Assembly: GCA_019636345.1 (NCBI GenBank)
Contig: JAHBXQ010000003.1
Coordinates: 124,001-188,000 of the forward strand
Source of the DNA: Pirellulales bacterium
GTDB lineage: Bacteria; Planctomycetota; Planctomycetia; Pirellulales; Lacipirellulaceae
Direction of reading: 5' to 3'
DNA: 64,000 nt
The translations under genes were made by a program, and so were the position numbers. The notes beneath the pieces are model-generated. The model was not told where the DNA came from and made no database searches. It was given only the letters and a program-made list of their open reading frames with translations. Positions 18,669 to 27,833 of the stretch are shown in pieces (position 1 is the first letter of the stretch; every line of letters starts with the position of its first letter).

Positions 18669-19226
18669 TCACCCCTCCGGCCGCGCAATGCCGAAGTCCT
18701 CGATCGTCACGAGCGTCGTCAGTTCGTAGCCGCGCGCCGCGAACGCTTCGCGGCCTCCTTCGAGGCGATCGACGATCGCCAACACGCGGCGAACCTTGAG
18801 CCCGACCGCTTCGCAGCGCTCGATTGCCAGCAGCGACGATCCCCCCGTCGTGACGACGTCTTCGACGATCGCCACCTCCTCGCCGGCGACGAACGGGCCT
18901 TCGACGAACTTGCCGGTGCCGTGCTGCTTGGCTTCCTTGCGGACCATGACGCCGCGGAGCGGTTTTCCCTCGACGCCGGCCAGGGTGAGAATCGCGGCGG
19001 TGATCGGGTCGGCGCCGATCGCCATGCCGCCGACGAGCGGCGGGAGATCGTCCCCCATCAGCTCGAGCATTCCCGCGCCGATGAGCCGGGCGCCTTGCGA
19101 GTCGAGGGTCACGCTGCGGCAATCGAGGTAATAGCTGGCTTTTTTCCCTGAAGCGAGCGTGAAGTCGCCGAATTTCAGGGCTCGCTCGCGGATGAGGTCG
19201 ATCAGTTGCTGGCGATCGTACGACAC
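18669..19226 (-). CDS. pyrE: Orotate phosphoribosyltransferase
   Basis: The protein joins orotate to PRPP to make OMP in pyrimidine synthesis. The PRPP loop VAIVEDVVTTGGSS and the N-terminal FTLASGKKASYYLDCR motif are complete. Translation most likely starts at GTG 19226 (VSYDRQQLIDLIRERAL), giving the usual length of about 185 residues; the frame extends upstream but has no conserved sequence there. The gene is followed closely by the predicted nuclease gene. Confidence 0.93.
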   Translation of the reverse strand: MSYDRQQLIDLIRERALKFGDFTLASGKKASYYLDCRSVTLDSQGARLIGAGMLELMGDDLPPLVGGMAIGADPITAAILTLAGVEGKPLRGVMVRKEAKQHGTGKFVEGPFVAGEEVAIVEDVVTTGGSSLLAIERCEAVGLKVRRVLAIVDRLEGGREAFAARGYELTTLVTIEDFGIARPEG

Positions 19227-19289
19227 GGCAGTCTCGCTTCGTCCCGGTGAACGGCGGCGCGACCTCGCGCGAGGCCGCTCTCGTCGGCG

Positions 19290-19318
19290 TGTATAACCCA
19301 CGTGACGCCGATCGTCGA
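19290..19318 (-). promoter_or_regulatory. Possible promoter of pyrE
   Basis: On the minus strand TCGACG is followed after 17 bases by TATACA, about 57 bases before the GTG start. Each hexamer matches four of six consensus positions. Confidence 0.4.
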
Positions 19319-19360
19319 CGACCCCGGGGCCGAATCTCGACCGGGAGCCGGCTCGGAGCG

Positions 19361-20830
19361 CTACCGTCGGATCGTGATCCGCGAGCCGACCGAGAGGATG
19401 TCGAACACGTCTTCGATGTCGGGCGAATCGAGGCGGATCACCCGGCCCGCCGGCTCGGGGGAAGCTGCGTCGGGGACGCCGGGGCCGCGCAGCACCGCCA
19501 CCTGGCCGCTCAGCGCCGTCGGGTTCTGCAGCATCACCGACCGGTCGACGCCGTCCGCGGGCGGATGGGGCACGTTGGGCGCGGCCGACGCGGGCGCGAG
19601 CGGCTTGTCGACCACCTCCCACTGTCCGTCTTCCACAGTCAGCGCCGGGTCGATGTTCACCCGGAACCGACCGGCATAGCGGCGATCGAGCATGAGCGTC
19701 AGTTCCCGGTCGCTCAGATCGATGAGCGCCGAAAACGGCCCACGGACGACCTTCAGTTCTTGCCCGGGCGCGAGCGGCTGTCCGGGGGCGACGCCGTTGA
19801 TCTTGCCCAACAATTGCGGCGAGACGTCGTACTTGGCCGCGATCCCGTCGATCGTCTCGCCCGCTTGGACCAAGTAGGGAGGCTCAAGCCGATGCTCGGT
19901 CGAGTAGATGACGCTGCCGGCAAGCTGGCTCAGCAGGCCCTCCACTTCGGCGGATTCGTCGCGGGTGAGCGAGGGATCGCCCTGCCAGTCGCTGAGCATC
20001 TGCAACGCCTGGGCGAGCTCGCCCCGATCGAGAGCCGATTGAATCGACCGCCGCGATTGGGCGTACAGAGAACCGGTCGACGAAGCCGGCGTGTCAACCG
20101 GGGCGGGAGCTGAAGCTACGGCAGCGTCAGCGTACCGACCAAGATCGCCAGCCGGGGGCGTGGCTTCAGGCGCCTCGGTCGCGACGTCGCTCCACGGGGC
20201 GGCGGCATCCGTCGTCGCGGTTGAGACCTCGGCTGTCGGGGAAGCCGAAGAAGCCGAGTCGCCCGGCGTCGAATAACCCTGCGTCGGGTCATCTTGCGCC
20301 AGCGGAGGGGCGCCGTAACGGTCGCCGCTCATCACGGCTGCTGCAGCGCCAGCGCCAGCGAGCGTTCCCGCCGCGGCTGCCACGGCCGGTGCGGCCGAGG
20401 CGCTGGTTTGTTCCTGCGGGATCTCCGGCATCGCGGGCTGCGTCGCAGGCGCTGCAGGCTCGGCGCCGGGCGTCGTTGACGGAGCCGCTGCAACGAACGG
20501 CGGAGGCCCGTCCGTACTCGCGGCAGCCGTGTCGTTCGTGAACGGCGGCGGAGTCGTCGCTGTGCCGCCGTCCCAGGCCGGGGGTGCAGAACTCGGTTCG
20601 CTGGGGACGAACGCCGGGGGAACTCCGCCGGAACCCGCGGCCAGCGGCGCGGTTCCTTGCAACGGGGACCAAGCCGTCGGCTCGTCCATGCCGCTGTCCA
20701 GGCCGACGTTGAACTCGTATTCGCCGACGCCGTCCGGGATGACCGGCTCGGTCTCGGTGATTTTCACGTACAACACGAAACCCGCGACGGCCAACAACAT
20801 GATCGTCGCGAGGGGTCGAATCGAACTCAC
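19361..20830 (-). CDS. LysM protein with degenerate L,D-transpeptidase (YkuD) domain
   Basis: The GTG start at 20830 follows a strong GGAGGA site and leads straight into one membrane helix (residues 6-23). A 290-residue Ala/Pro/Thr/Ser-rich linker follows, then a LysM domain at about 318-365 (YLVQAGETIDGIAAKYDVSP) that should bind peptidoglycan. Residues 367-489 align by eye with a YkuD L,D-transpeptidase domain (ALIDLSDRELTLMLDRRYAG and VFDILSVGSRITI). The catalytic His and Cys are gone: the GIHGT region reads AVLRG, and SRGCIRL reads AGRVIRL. It is therefore probably a cell-wall-binding structural protein rather than an enzyme. Confidence 0.82.
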   Translation of the reverse strand: MSSIRPLATIMLLAVAGFVLYVKITETEPVIPDGVGEYEFNVGLDSGMDEPTAWSPLQGTAPLAAGSGGVPPAFVPSEPSSAPPAWDGGTATTPPPFTNDTAAASTDGPPPFVAAAPSTTPGAEPAAPATQPAMPEIPQEQTSASAAPAVAAAAGTLAGAGAAAAVMSGDRYGAPPLAQDDPTQGYSTPGDSASSASPTAEVSTATTDAAAPWSDVATEAPEATPPAGDLGRYADAAVASAPAPVDTPASSTGSLYAQSRRSIQSALDRGELAQALQMLSDWQGDPSLTRDESAEVEGLLSQLAGSVIYSTEHRLEPPYLVQAGETIDGIAAKYDVSPQLLGKINGVAPGQPLAPGQELKVVRGPFSALIDLSDRELTLMLDRRYAGRFRVNIDPALTVEDGQWEVVDKPLAPASAAPNVPHPPADGVDRSVMLQNPTALSGQVAVLRGPGVPDAASPEPAGRVIRLDSPDIEDVFDILSVGSRITIRR

Positions 20831-21224
20831 GGCTCGTCCTCCATGACAAGCGGGGGGTGGCGCCAAAACAGCGGCGAATTCACGGTGCGCACGCGCGCCG
20901 GCAATCCTAGCGCCGCGGATCGTAGGAGAAGCCGGGGAATCGCACCACGGCAGTTCCCGCGCCGAAGACGATGGTGCTAGCAGCGGAGGGGAGGGCGGGA
21001 CCATCGTGAGCCCGCGCTGCGATATTTGAAGCATGAAGCTCGAAAGTCGCGACAAATCCGAAAACCGGCTATCGAAGGATTCAAACTGCCGGAGGTCGTT
21101 GCCGGCTTGGTTGGGGGATTGGCATATTGGATTCGGGATGTGCTTCGACTTTCGTGCTTCGTATGCCGTCTTTGTTCGTCCCCTTCCGTCCGGTTGTCCC
21201 GAGGTCCCGTCGTCCCTGCCTTCG
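20831..21224. other. Intergenic stretch with an imperfect palindromic element
   Basis: No coding frame is convincing. Bases 20831-20850 hold the ribosome site of the LysM gene. The stretch 21035-21160 is bounded by 15-base inverted repeats that match at 14 of 15 positions (GAAGCTCGAAAGTCG and its diverged complement). The rest is boilerplate-like sequence. Confidence 0.6.
21035..21160. repeat. 126-bp element with 15-bp terminal inverted repeats
   Basis: Left arm 21035-21049 and right arm 21146-21160 are inverted repeats with one mismatch, 96 bases apart. The A/T content is higher than in the surroundings. It resembles small non-autonomous palindromic elements, but only one copy is visible here. 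Confidence 0.45.
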
Positions 21225-21890
21225 TCACCACGGCTCGGCGATTCCCCCGGGGGGAAGCAGCCCGCAGAGGGGGCAGTCGGCGCACTTCGGTTGCGGTTTG
21301 CACCACCGTTTGCCGACTTCCACGATCAGGGCATGCAGTTCGTTGTAAGTCGCCGGGTCGACGGGCAATTCGTCGACGAGCCGTTCCTGCAGACGGCTGT
21401 AATCCGCGTCGTAGTCGATCCACCCGTGTCGAGCCCAAATCCGCAGCGTGTAGGCGTCGACCGCCAGGGCCGGCATTTCCAGGGCGTAAAGCAGGATCGA
21501 GTCGGCCGTCTCGGGCCCGATGCCGTTGATCGCCAGCAGTTCCTCGCGCAGGCTCGTCATGTCGGTTTGCCGCAGGGCGTCGATCGAGCCGTCGTACTCT
21601 CGGACGAACCACCGCATGAGGTTGGCGAGCCGCTTGGCTTTGACGCGAAAGTAGCCCGCGGGGCGAATCAGCGCCTCGAGTTCCTCGGGCGGGAGTTCGA
21701 CGAGGCGATGCGGATCGAGAGCCTCGGCGTCGCGCAGGTTGGCGATCGCCCGCTCGACGTTCGCCCACGCGGTGTTCTGCACGAGCACGGCGCCGACCAT
21801 CACCTCGAGCGGCGAATTCGCCGGCCACCAATGTTGCGGCCCCAATGCCGCGAGCAGCGTTTGAAACACGTGCGAAGCGTCGATGCGCAT
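21225..21890 (-). CDS. Endonuclease III-like HhH-GPD DNA glycosylase with 4Fe-4S cluster
   Basis: The 221-residue protein has the helix-hairpin-helix motif LLAINGIGPETADSILLYAL followed by the catalytic Asp in ALAVDAYTLRI, as in endonuclease III-type DNA glycosylases. The C-terminus carries a four-cysteine cluster (RWCKPQPKCADCPLC) that should hold a 4Fe-4S centre. The canonical Lys of bifunctional Nth would lie in the hairpin, where this protein reads NGIGPETA with Glu instead. It therefore belongs to a divergent branch and may be monofunctional. It acts in base-excision repair; the damaged base is not known. Confidence 0.85.
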   Translation of the reverse strand: MRIDASHVFQTLLAALGPQHWWPANSPLEVMVGAVLVQNTAWANVERAIANLRDAEALDPHRLVELPPEELEALIRPAGYFRVKAKRLANLMRWFVREYDGSIDALRQTDMTSLREELLAINGIGPETADSILLYALEMPALAVDAYTLRIWARHGWIDYDADYSRLQERLVDELPVDPATYNELHALIVEVGKRWCKPQPKCADCPLCGLLPPGGIAEPW

Positions 21891-22004
21891 CGGAAGGACT
21901 CGTACTGCTAGCGGCGGACGTCGTGCTGCGACGTACGACGCGAGGATTTGTCAAGCGAGAAGTGCGCGAATTCTCTGTGGAAGTTCCCGCCAAGAAACTT
22001 CCCT

Positions 22005-22033
22005 TTGAGACTCGCCGCGCGGAGAATTATAAT
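22005..22033 (+). promoter_or_regulatory. Sigma-70 promoter upstream of the DUF2617 gene
   Basis: TTGAGA at 22005-22010 is followed after exactly 17 bases by a perfect TATAAT at 22028-22033. Transcription should begin near 22040, about 110 bases before the start codon at 22152. Confidence 0.75.
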
Positions 22034-22151
22034 CAAGTCGTCACAAGCGCCGATTCGTTCGTATGCGCTTGCGACGTCGCCCGCCTCCTTTCCGACTGCG
22101 ACCGACGCCGAACGCTTGGCTTTGGGAGCGAGTCGGCTGAAGATACCAGCC

Positions 22152-22706
22152 ATGAATCGTCCGATGCTGTCCGTTCGTCCGAAGATCGCGGAACTCGTCT
22201 ACCAGTTCTACGGGCGGTCGCTCCACCCCGAGTTGTTCGACATTCAGCAAAGCCGTCGCGTGTCGCGCGGCGATTATGCGGCGACGATCCATATCACCAA
22301 CTCGGGCCACGTGGTGACGTGGACCTACCAGGGGCTGGTGCTGACCGAGACGGCCGCAGCGGCGAACCAGCCGCTGCCGCAGCGGCGCCGGCTGATGGCC
22401 TATCGCCTGCAGGGGACCCGCTCCGACGCGATCGATTGCCGCGGCGGAGTGCGGTTCGAGATGAGCTACTCGCTGGAGCCGGCCGACAGAGAGAAGTTCG
22501 CCGCGTACGATCAGCAACTCACTCTTCCCGCGACCCGCGACGGGATGCTGCAACGGTTTGAGGCGAGCGGTCGGTTCGAACGGGGCGCCCTCAGCTATAT
22601 CGCCGTCGATTGCCGCGACAAGGCGATGCGAATCCAAGCGTTCCACACCTTCCCCGACGACGCCGCGGTGCTGAAGATCCAAAGCGTCTATCGCGTGCCG
22701 AAGTAG
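22152..22706 (+). CDS. DUF2617 family protein
   Basis: The 184-residue protein matches, from memory, the planctomycete/actinobacterial DUF2617 family. It opens MNRPMLSVRPKIAELVYQ and continues with FYGRSLHPELFDIQQSRR and TNSGHVVTW. No catalytic motif or membrane segment is seen, and the fold is probably a compact alpha-beta domain in the cytoplasm. The start at 22152 was preferred over upstream in-frame codons because it fits the family's N-terminus and lies downstream of a good promoter. The biochemical role of the family is unknown. Confidence 0.8.
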   Translation: MNRPMLSVRPKIAELVYQFYGRSLHPELFDIQQSRRVSRGDYAATIHITNSGHVVTWTYQGLVLTETAAAANQPLPQRRRLMAYRLQGTRSDAIDCRGGVRFEMSYSLEPADREKFAAYDQQLTLPATRDGMLQRFEASGRFERGALSYIAVDCRDKAMRIQAFHTFPDDAAVLKIQSVYRVPK

Positions 22707-22777
22707 GACAGGCTTTCAGCCTGTCGCCGCATGCCAGAGTCGGGGAACAAGGCCCTGCTGAAACGTCCGCGGGCAGG

Positions 22778-23599
22778 CTAGACGGCCCGCCCGACGAAGT
22801 CGAGCAGCGCCGCGTTGTACGCGGCGGGGTTTTCGAGCGGCGCCATGTGGCCGGCCATAGGGACCTCGACGAAGCGGCCCTGCGGCAATGCGGCGGCGAG
22901 TTCGCGCATCTCGGCCGGGGGGCTAATTGCGTCCTCGGCGCCGACGATTGCCAGCGCGGGGCAAACGATCTCGCCAAGTCGGTCGCGCACGTCGGGTCGC
23001 ACGGCCATGCCGATCTGCGCAGCAGCGATCCCCGCGGGCGAAGCGCCCCGGATCATCGCCGTCACACGCGCAACCGCCGGCAGACCCGCGGCGAGCGTCG
23101 CCGGGGCGAGCAGCTTGGAAATCATCCCCTCGGCCGCCGCGGGACTGTTCTCGGCGAGAACCCGTTCGGCCATCGCTCGACGATTGGCCGCCGCCTCGGG
23201 AGGATCGGCCGCGGCGCGGGTGTCCGAGAGGACCAGCGCCCGCAGCCGCTCGGGGGTTTGCAGGGCGAATTGCCACGCCACGTAGCCCCCCATCGAGAAG
23301 CCCGCCAGCACGACCGGCGCGCGCACGCCGGCCGCGTCGAGCACGGCGACGAGATCCGCGGCGTACCGCTCCATGGGAACGCCGCTGCGAGCGTCGTCGG
23401 GGCCGATTCCCGATTGGCCGAACCCGCGCAAATCGGGCGCGATCACGCGATACGTTCCGGCGAGCGCCGCGACCTGCTCGTCCCACATCGAACGGTCGAG
23501 GGGAAAGCCGTGCACGAGCGTCACGACCGGCCCGGCGCCGATGTCGGCGTAGGCGAGTTCGACTCCGTCGGAGGTCGTCGCTTGGCAAGCGGCAGTCAT
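22778..23599 (-). CDS. Alpha/beta hydrolase
   Basis: The 273-residue protein shows the full hydrolase pattern: oxyanion HG in VTLVHGFPLDRSMWD, the nucleophile Ser in LAGFSMGGYVAW, an acid in AIVGAEDAISPP and the catalytic His in MAGHMAPLENP. It resembles the 3-oxoadipate enol-lactonase/BioH/haloperoxidase-like group, whose substrates cannot be told apart by sequence alone. The start MTAACQATTS at 23599 has an AGAGG site 7 bases upstream. The protein is likely cytoplasmic since no signal peptide is present. Confidence 0.85.
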   Translation of the reverse strand: MTAACQATTSDGVELAYADIGAGPVVTLVHGFPLDRSMWDEQVAALAGTYRVIAPDLRGFGQSGIGPDDARSGVPMERYAADLVAVLDAAGVRAPVVLAGFSMGGYVAWQFALQTPERLRALVLSDTRAAADPPEAAANRRAMAERVLAENSPAAAEGMISKLLAPATLAAGLPAVARVTAMIRGASPAGIAAAQIGMAVRPDVRDRLGEIVCPALAIVGAEDAISPPAEMRELAAALPQGRFVEVPMAGHMAPLENPAAYNAALLDFVGRAV

Positions 23600-23704
23600 G
23601 GTCGGCCTCTCACGTTTCAAGAGGATGGGAGTCGTTTCATGCATGCGGCGCGTGAATCGAACGGTCCGAGCGCAAGCAAGCGACGCCCGTCCCCTTTTCG
23701 CCCG

Positions 23705-25750
23705 TCATTGTCCGGCCCGTTTGGCCTTCTCTTGCCGGAAGAACTCGAGCTGCCGCTGCATGACGCGTACATGCGGGGAGAGTTCGCAAGCGCGGGATTG
23801 CGCCTCGAGCGCTTTGTCGAGATCGCCGACGGCGTAATAGCAGCGGCCGAGCGTGTCGAGAAAGCTCGGCTCGTCGGGCCGAGCCTTGAGCGAGTTCAGC
23901 GACAGTTCGAGCGCCTCCTCGTAGTTTCCCTCGGTGTTGCTCACCAGCCACGCGTACTGATTGCACAACTGCGCGTAGTAAAGCGGATTGTCGTCGACGT
24001 CCTTGACGTAGCTTCGCAGACGATTCGCCTCGCGTTCGATGTGATACTGCGTCGTGCGATGCGATTCGGCGTCGTCGTCGGTCAGGCGATAGAGGGCGAT
24101 CAACACGTCGGGGTCGTGCTGGTTGCTGGCCAGCGCCAGTTTGAGATGGCTCCGCTGGGCCGCCCCGTCGCCGGCGGCCTCGGCTTGGCAGGCGGCGTAC
24201 AGATACCGGCGGCCGGACAATCCGCTTAGATACTCGCGGGCCGAGCCGCTGCGAGAGCGCTCCTCGATCGCGGCGTTGACCGCCTTGCGCAAAGCGGCGT
24301 CGGTGCGGATCGCGTCGGTCACCTCGGCAAGCACCTCGGCGGCGCCGGCGTACTCCTCGCGATCGTGCAGCCACTGGGCCAGCGACTCGCGCGATTGAAT
24401 CGCCACGAACGTCGCGACCGGATTGTCGTCGATGATCCGCCGGTACTCGCGCTCCGCCCAGGGGATGGCGCCCCATTCGGCCAGGGCGTCGGCCGCAGCC
24501 TTGCATTCTTCGAAGTTCGGATCAGGCCGCTGGTACGCCGCATTGGCCGCGGCGGTCGCCTCGGCCGCGCGGCCCAGCTGCCGCCAGCCCGTCGCGGCCA
24601 GATACTGGCACCCCCGTTCCGAGGCGGCCAGCTTGGTCCTGTCCGTCAGCAGCTTTGCGAGCGCGTCGTGGCAGCGATGGGCGAGACACCAGTCAATCGC
24701 CCAACACATGGCCGTCGCGCCGGGGGTCGCGCTCTCCTCGTAAAGGTACTGCGTGTAGATCAGCGTCGCGACGCCTGCGTCGAGCCGCGCCCCGGCGAGT
24801 TCGGCGAGTCCCCGGGCCCATATCTCGTCGTCGGGATTCTCGGCGTCGAAGTCGATCACGCGCCCCAGCGCCGCCGCCAGTTCGGTCGCGGTCCCCGTGG
24901 CGCGACACTGACCGAGGTGGTGCTTCACCAGCCGGAACGTCACGCGCGGGTCGATCCCCTCGGTTTCGACGCGAAGCTCGGCGAGTTCGGCGTCGATTGC
25001 CGCGTTGAGCGCAGCCAGAGCGGCTTGCGGATCGGTCAGGCTCGTCAGCCGGATGCGAATCCATTGAGCGGGAACCTGCTGTGCGTCGCCGAGCTCGCGC
25101 TCGATTGCCCGCGCGAGCGCCCCGCCGCGGGACAAATCGTGATCTGGGGCGCTGAGAATCGCCAGGGCCGCCGATTTGGCGACGCTCGGATAGCTGTCGA
25201 ACCGCGCCATTCGGCACAACGGCCCGATCCCCTGTCCGTCCGGCAGCGCCGCCAGGTGGGCCAAGCAGGCGATCCGGCCCTGCTCGTTGAGCGTCTTGTA
25301 TCGGGCGAGGATCTTTCGCGCCGGCAGCGGATCGTCGGGCCGGACCCAATCGATCTGCAGCCGCAATTCGATGTAGTGAATTCGCTCGCGGACTTCGAGG
25401 TCGGGATGCTCCTTGGCCGCGACGACAGCGTCGTAGACGTCCTGCCCCAAGCGAAGCAATTGTTCCTCGGCGCGGGCCCGCTCGGCGAAGCTGGAACTGC
25501 CCAGCTCTTCGATCAACTGCGGGACGTCGGCCAGCGTCGCCGCCGCGGGAGTCGCGCCGTGTTCGGCCGCATTGCGGGCAATTGGCGAAGCGGTCGTCAA
25601 GTCGGGCCGCGTCCCCTCCGCGCAGAGGGTCGCGTCGCCGGAGAGGATCGCCGCCGCCAGCGCCAGCCTGCGCATTCCGAGCGTGCATACGCCGACGACC
25701 GCCGCGCCGCGCGGACCGCCGCAGTCGAGGAGGCGTTGCTCGGCGCTCAT
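23705..25750 (-). CDS. Secreted or periplasmic tetratricopeptide-repeat protein
   Basis: The 681-residue protein has a hydrophobic segment (LALAAAILSGDATLCAEG, about residues 28-45) that can serve as a signal peptide. The ATG 75 bases downstream (25675, MRRLALAAA) may be the real start. The N-terminal half (ADVPQLIEELGSSSFAERARAEEQLLRLG) is HEAT-like, with paired helices. The C-terminal half contains TPR units, the last ones being 'EALELSLNSLKARPDEPSFLDTLGRCYYAVGDLDKALEAQ'-like in register (residues about 600-660). Such repeats bind partner proteins. There is no enzymatic motif and the partner is unknown. Confidence 0.75.
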   Translation of the reverse strand: MSAEQRLLDCGGPRGAAVVGVCTLGMRRLALAAAILSGDATLCAEGTRPDLTTASPIARNAAEHGATPAAATLADVPQLIEELGSSSFAERARAEEQLLRLGQDVYDAVVAAKEHPDLEVRERIHYIELRLQIDWVRPDDPLPARKILARYKTLNEQGRIACLAHLAALPDGQGIGPLCRMARFDSYPSVAKSAALAILSAPDHDLSRGGALARAIERELGDAQQVPAQWIRIRLTSLTDPQAALAALNAAIDAELAELRVETEGIDPRVTFRLVKHHLGQCRATGTATELAAALGRVIDFDAENPDDEIWARGLAELAGARLDAGVATLIYTQYLYEESATPGATAMCWAIDWCLAHRCHDALAKLLTDRTKLAASERGCQYLAATGWRQLGRAAEATAAANAAYQRPDPNFEECKAAADALAEWGAIPWAEREYRRIIDDNPVATFVAIQSRESLAQWLHDREEYAGAAEVLAEVTDAIRTDAALRKAVNAAIEERSRSGSAREYLSGLSGRRYLYAACQAEAAGDGAAQRSHLKLALASNQHDPDVLIALYRLTDDDAESHRTTQYHIEREANRLRSYVKDVDDNPLYYAQLCNQYAWLVSNTEGNYEEALELSLNSLKARPDEPSFLDTLGRCYYAVGDLDKALEAQSRACELSPHVRVMQRQLEFFRQEKAKRAGQ

Positions 25751-25827
25751 GGGCGGTTACCTGGCGTCGGCTTCGAGGGGGGCGGCTGCGGCAGGGGATT
25801 GTGCGCCGGTCGACGGCCGACAGCGAT

Positions 25828-26277
25828 TCAATTCGCGGCGCCGGCGCGTTCGTCCATGCTCTCGATGTAACGGCGCAGTCGCTCGCGTTCGTCGGTCACG
25901 TGCCGCAGCTTGAGCATGTTGTCGACCCGCTTGAGCAGCTCGAGCTTGTTGACCGGCTTGGAGATGAAGTCGTCGGTCCCCGCCTCGACGGCCCGTTCGA
26001 TGTCGCCGTCCTCGTTGAGCGCGGTGACCATCAGAATCATCACGCCGCTGGTGGCGGGATCGCCCTTGAGACGCTCGCAGACCTCGAACCCGCTCAGTCG
26101 AGGCATCATCACGTCGAGCAGGATCAGGTGAGGTTGGAACGAGCCGAACTTGTCGAGCGTGTCTTGCCCGTCGACCGCGATTGCGACGTCGACGTCGCGA
26201 TCGGCGAGAAACGCTTCGAGCAACTCGACGTTCTGTTCGTTGTCGTCAGCGATCAAAATCCGGTCCCGTTCGCTCAT
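25828..26277 (-). CDS. Stand-alone response regulator receiver protein
   Basis: The 149-residue protein is a single CheY-like receiver. The acidic pocket is in ILIADDNEQ, the phosphorylated Asp in LILLDVMMPRLSG, the switch Thr in MVTALN and the conserved Lys in ISKPVN. A short C-terminal coiled coil (residues about 120-149, LKLRHVTDERERLRRY) follows instead of an output domain. It probably passes a phosphoryl signal to a partner protein, as polar or c-di-GMP-linked receivers do. No histidine kinase is encoded nearby. The start is at MSERDRILIADD. Confidence 0.9.
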   Translation of the reverse strand: MSERDRILIADDNEQNVELLEAFLADRDVDVAIAVDGQDTLDKFGSFQPHLILLDVMMPRLSGFEVCERLKGDPATSGVMILMVTALNEDGDIERAVEAGTDDFISKPVNKLELLKRVDNMLKLRHVTDERERLRRYIESMDERAGAAN

Positions 26278-26298
26278 GACATCACCCAATTCTGGAAA

Positions 26299-26450
26299 TG
26301 CGACCACCAAGGCACGACGGGCACGAAGCGATGCGGCGAAGCAACGACATGACTGCGAGTCGGCTGGACGAGCGGACCACGGCAGGTTCGGACACGCCGC
26401 GGTCCCGTCGTCCCGATGTTCCTTCAAATTCTTGGCGTCTTGGTCGCTGC
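26299..26450. repeat. Boilerplate-type intergenic sequence with inverted ends
   Basis: The segment between the receiver gene and glyA begins GCGACCACCAAGGCACGACG and ends with a sequence whose reverse complement begins GCGACCAAGACGCCAAG. Related wording recurs elsewhere in the window (see findings). No frame or promoter is convincing inside it. Confidence 0.4.
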
Positions 26451-26458
26451 CCTGTGAA

Positions 26459-27721
26459 CTAAACTGCCGTGGCTTCCAGCGCCGCGGCGGGGACGGGAAA
26501 GTCGATGCACAACTCGCGAATTTGCCCGCGGATGCGCTCCAGAACCGCCGCGTCGTCGGCGTGGCGGAGCGCCTCGAGCATCCAGCCGCCGATCGTGCGC
26601 ATCTGATCCTCGCCCATCCCGCGGGTCGTGAGCGCCGGCGTGCCGACGCGAATGCCCGAGGGATCCATCGGCTTGCGCTGATCGAAGGGGATCATATTCT
26701 TGTTGACCGTGATCCCCGCGGCGTCGAGAGCCTCCTCAGCCTTCTTGCCGCCGATGCCCAGCGACGTGACGTCGACCAGCATCAGGTGGTTTTCAGTTCC
26801 GCCGCTGACCAGGGACAACCCTCCCGCGGCCAGCGCCTCGGCCAGGGCGCTGGCGTTGTCGATCACTTGCCGGGCGTAGACGCGGAACTCGGGCTTGAGC
26901 GCCTCGCCGAAGCAAACCGCCTTGCCTGCGATCACGTGCATCAGCGGCCCCCCCTGGATGCCGGGGAACACGCGGCTGTTGATCGTCTTGCCGTATTCTT
27001 CCTTGGCCAGACACAAGCCGCCGCGCGGGCCGCGGAGCGTCTTGTGGGTGGTCGTCGTCACGAAGTCGGCGACCCCGACCGGATTGTCGTGCAACCCCGC
27101 CGCCACCAGCCCCGCATAGTGGGCCATGTCGACCATCAGCTTGGCGCCGACCTCGCGGGCGATCTCGGCGAACTTCGGGTGCGGGATCTCACGCGGATAA
27201 GCGCTCGCCCCCGCGACGATCATCTTCGGCTTGTGCTCGCGAGCCAGCCGGGCGACCTGATCGAAATCGATCCGGTGATCGTCAGGCCGCACGCCGTAGG
27301 AGATGAAGTTGTACAACATCCCCGAGATGTTTAGCTTCATCCCGTGGGTCAGGTGGCCCCCGTGGGCCAAGTCGAGCCCCAGGACCGTGTCTCCCGGCGC
27401 AAGCGCGGTCAGGTAGATCGCCGTGTTCGCTTGGGAGCCCGAGTGAGGCTGCACATTGGCGAACTCGGCGCCGAACAGCTCCTTCGCCCGATCGATGGCG
27501 ATTTGCTCGACGACGTCGACGAACTCGCACCCGCCGTAGTACCGCCGGCCGGGGTATCCCTCGGCGTACTTGTTGGTCAGCACGCTGCCGACCGCCTGCA
27601 TGACCGCGGGACTGGTGTAGTTTTCGCTGGCGATCATCTCCAGCCCGTCCTGCTGCCGGGTCGCCTCGTCGGCGATGGCGTTCCACACGGCAGGATCGGC
27701 GGCGGCAAGGAGGTTCGTCAT
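26459..27721 (-). CDS. glyA: Serine hydroxymethyltransferase
   Basis: The enzyme converts serine and tetrahydrofolate to glycine and methylene-tetrahydrofolate. The PLP lysine is Lys227 in [15 protein letters not shown]. The N-terminal [13 protein letters not shown], the tyrosines in [12 protein letters not shown] and the ANTAIY motif are intact, and the length of 420 residues is standard. ATG 27721 has no visible Shine-Dalgarno, which is common in this window. The methylene-tetrahydrofolate it makes feeds ThyA, encoded at 61.5 kb. Confidence 0.96.
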   Translation of the reverse strand: MTNLLAAADPAVWNAIADEATRQQDGLEMIASENYTSPAVMQAVGSVLTNKYAEGYPGRRYYGGCEFVDVVEQIAIDRAKELFGAEFANVQPHSGSQANTAIYLTALAPGDTVLGLDLAHGGHLTHGMKLNISGMLYNFISYGVRPDDHRIDFDQVARLAREHKPKMIVAGASAYPREIPHPKFAEIAREVGAKLMVDMAHYAGLVAAGLHDNPVGVADFVTTTTHKTLRGPRGGLCLAKEEYGKTINSRVFPGIQGGPLMHVIAGKAVCFGEALKPEFRVYARQVIDNASALAEALAAGGLSLVSGGTENHLMLVDVTSLGIGGKKAEEALDAAGITVNKNMIPFDQRKPMDPSGIRVGTPALTTRGMGEDQMRTIGGWMLEALRHADDAAVLERIRGQIRELCIDFPVPAAALEATAV

Positions 27722-27833
27722 CGGGGGGCAGGCGGGGGTGCGGGGAGACGGGCCGGCCTCGCCAAAATTGCAACTGGCGACGCCATCGGCAGTTAACGCG
27801 ATCGGTGTATTCTCAAACCCGGCCCCGAGGAAG

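Noticed and set aside
19227-19622. Longer pyrE frame
   Set aside because: The extra 132 codons overlap the end of the LysM protein gene and are not part of any PRTase domain.
24365-25870. Rightward open frame of about 500 codons
   Set aside because: It is the antisense shadow of the TPR protein gene, which has recognisable repeats and a signal peptide.
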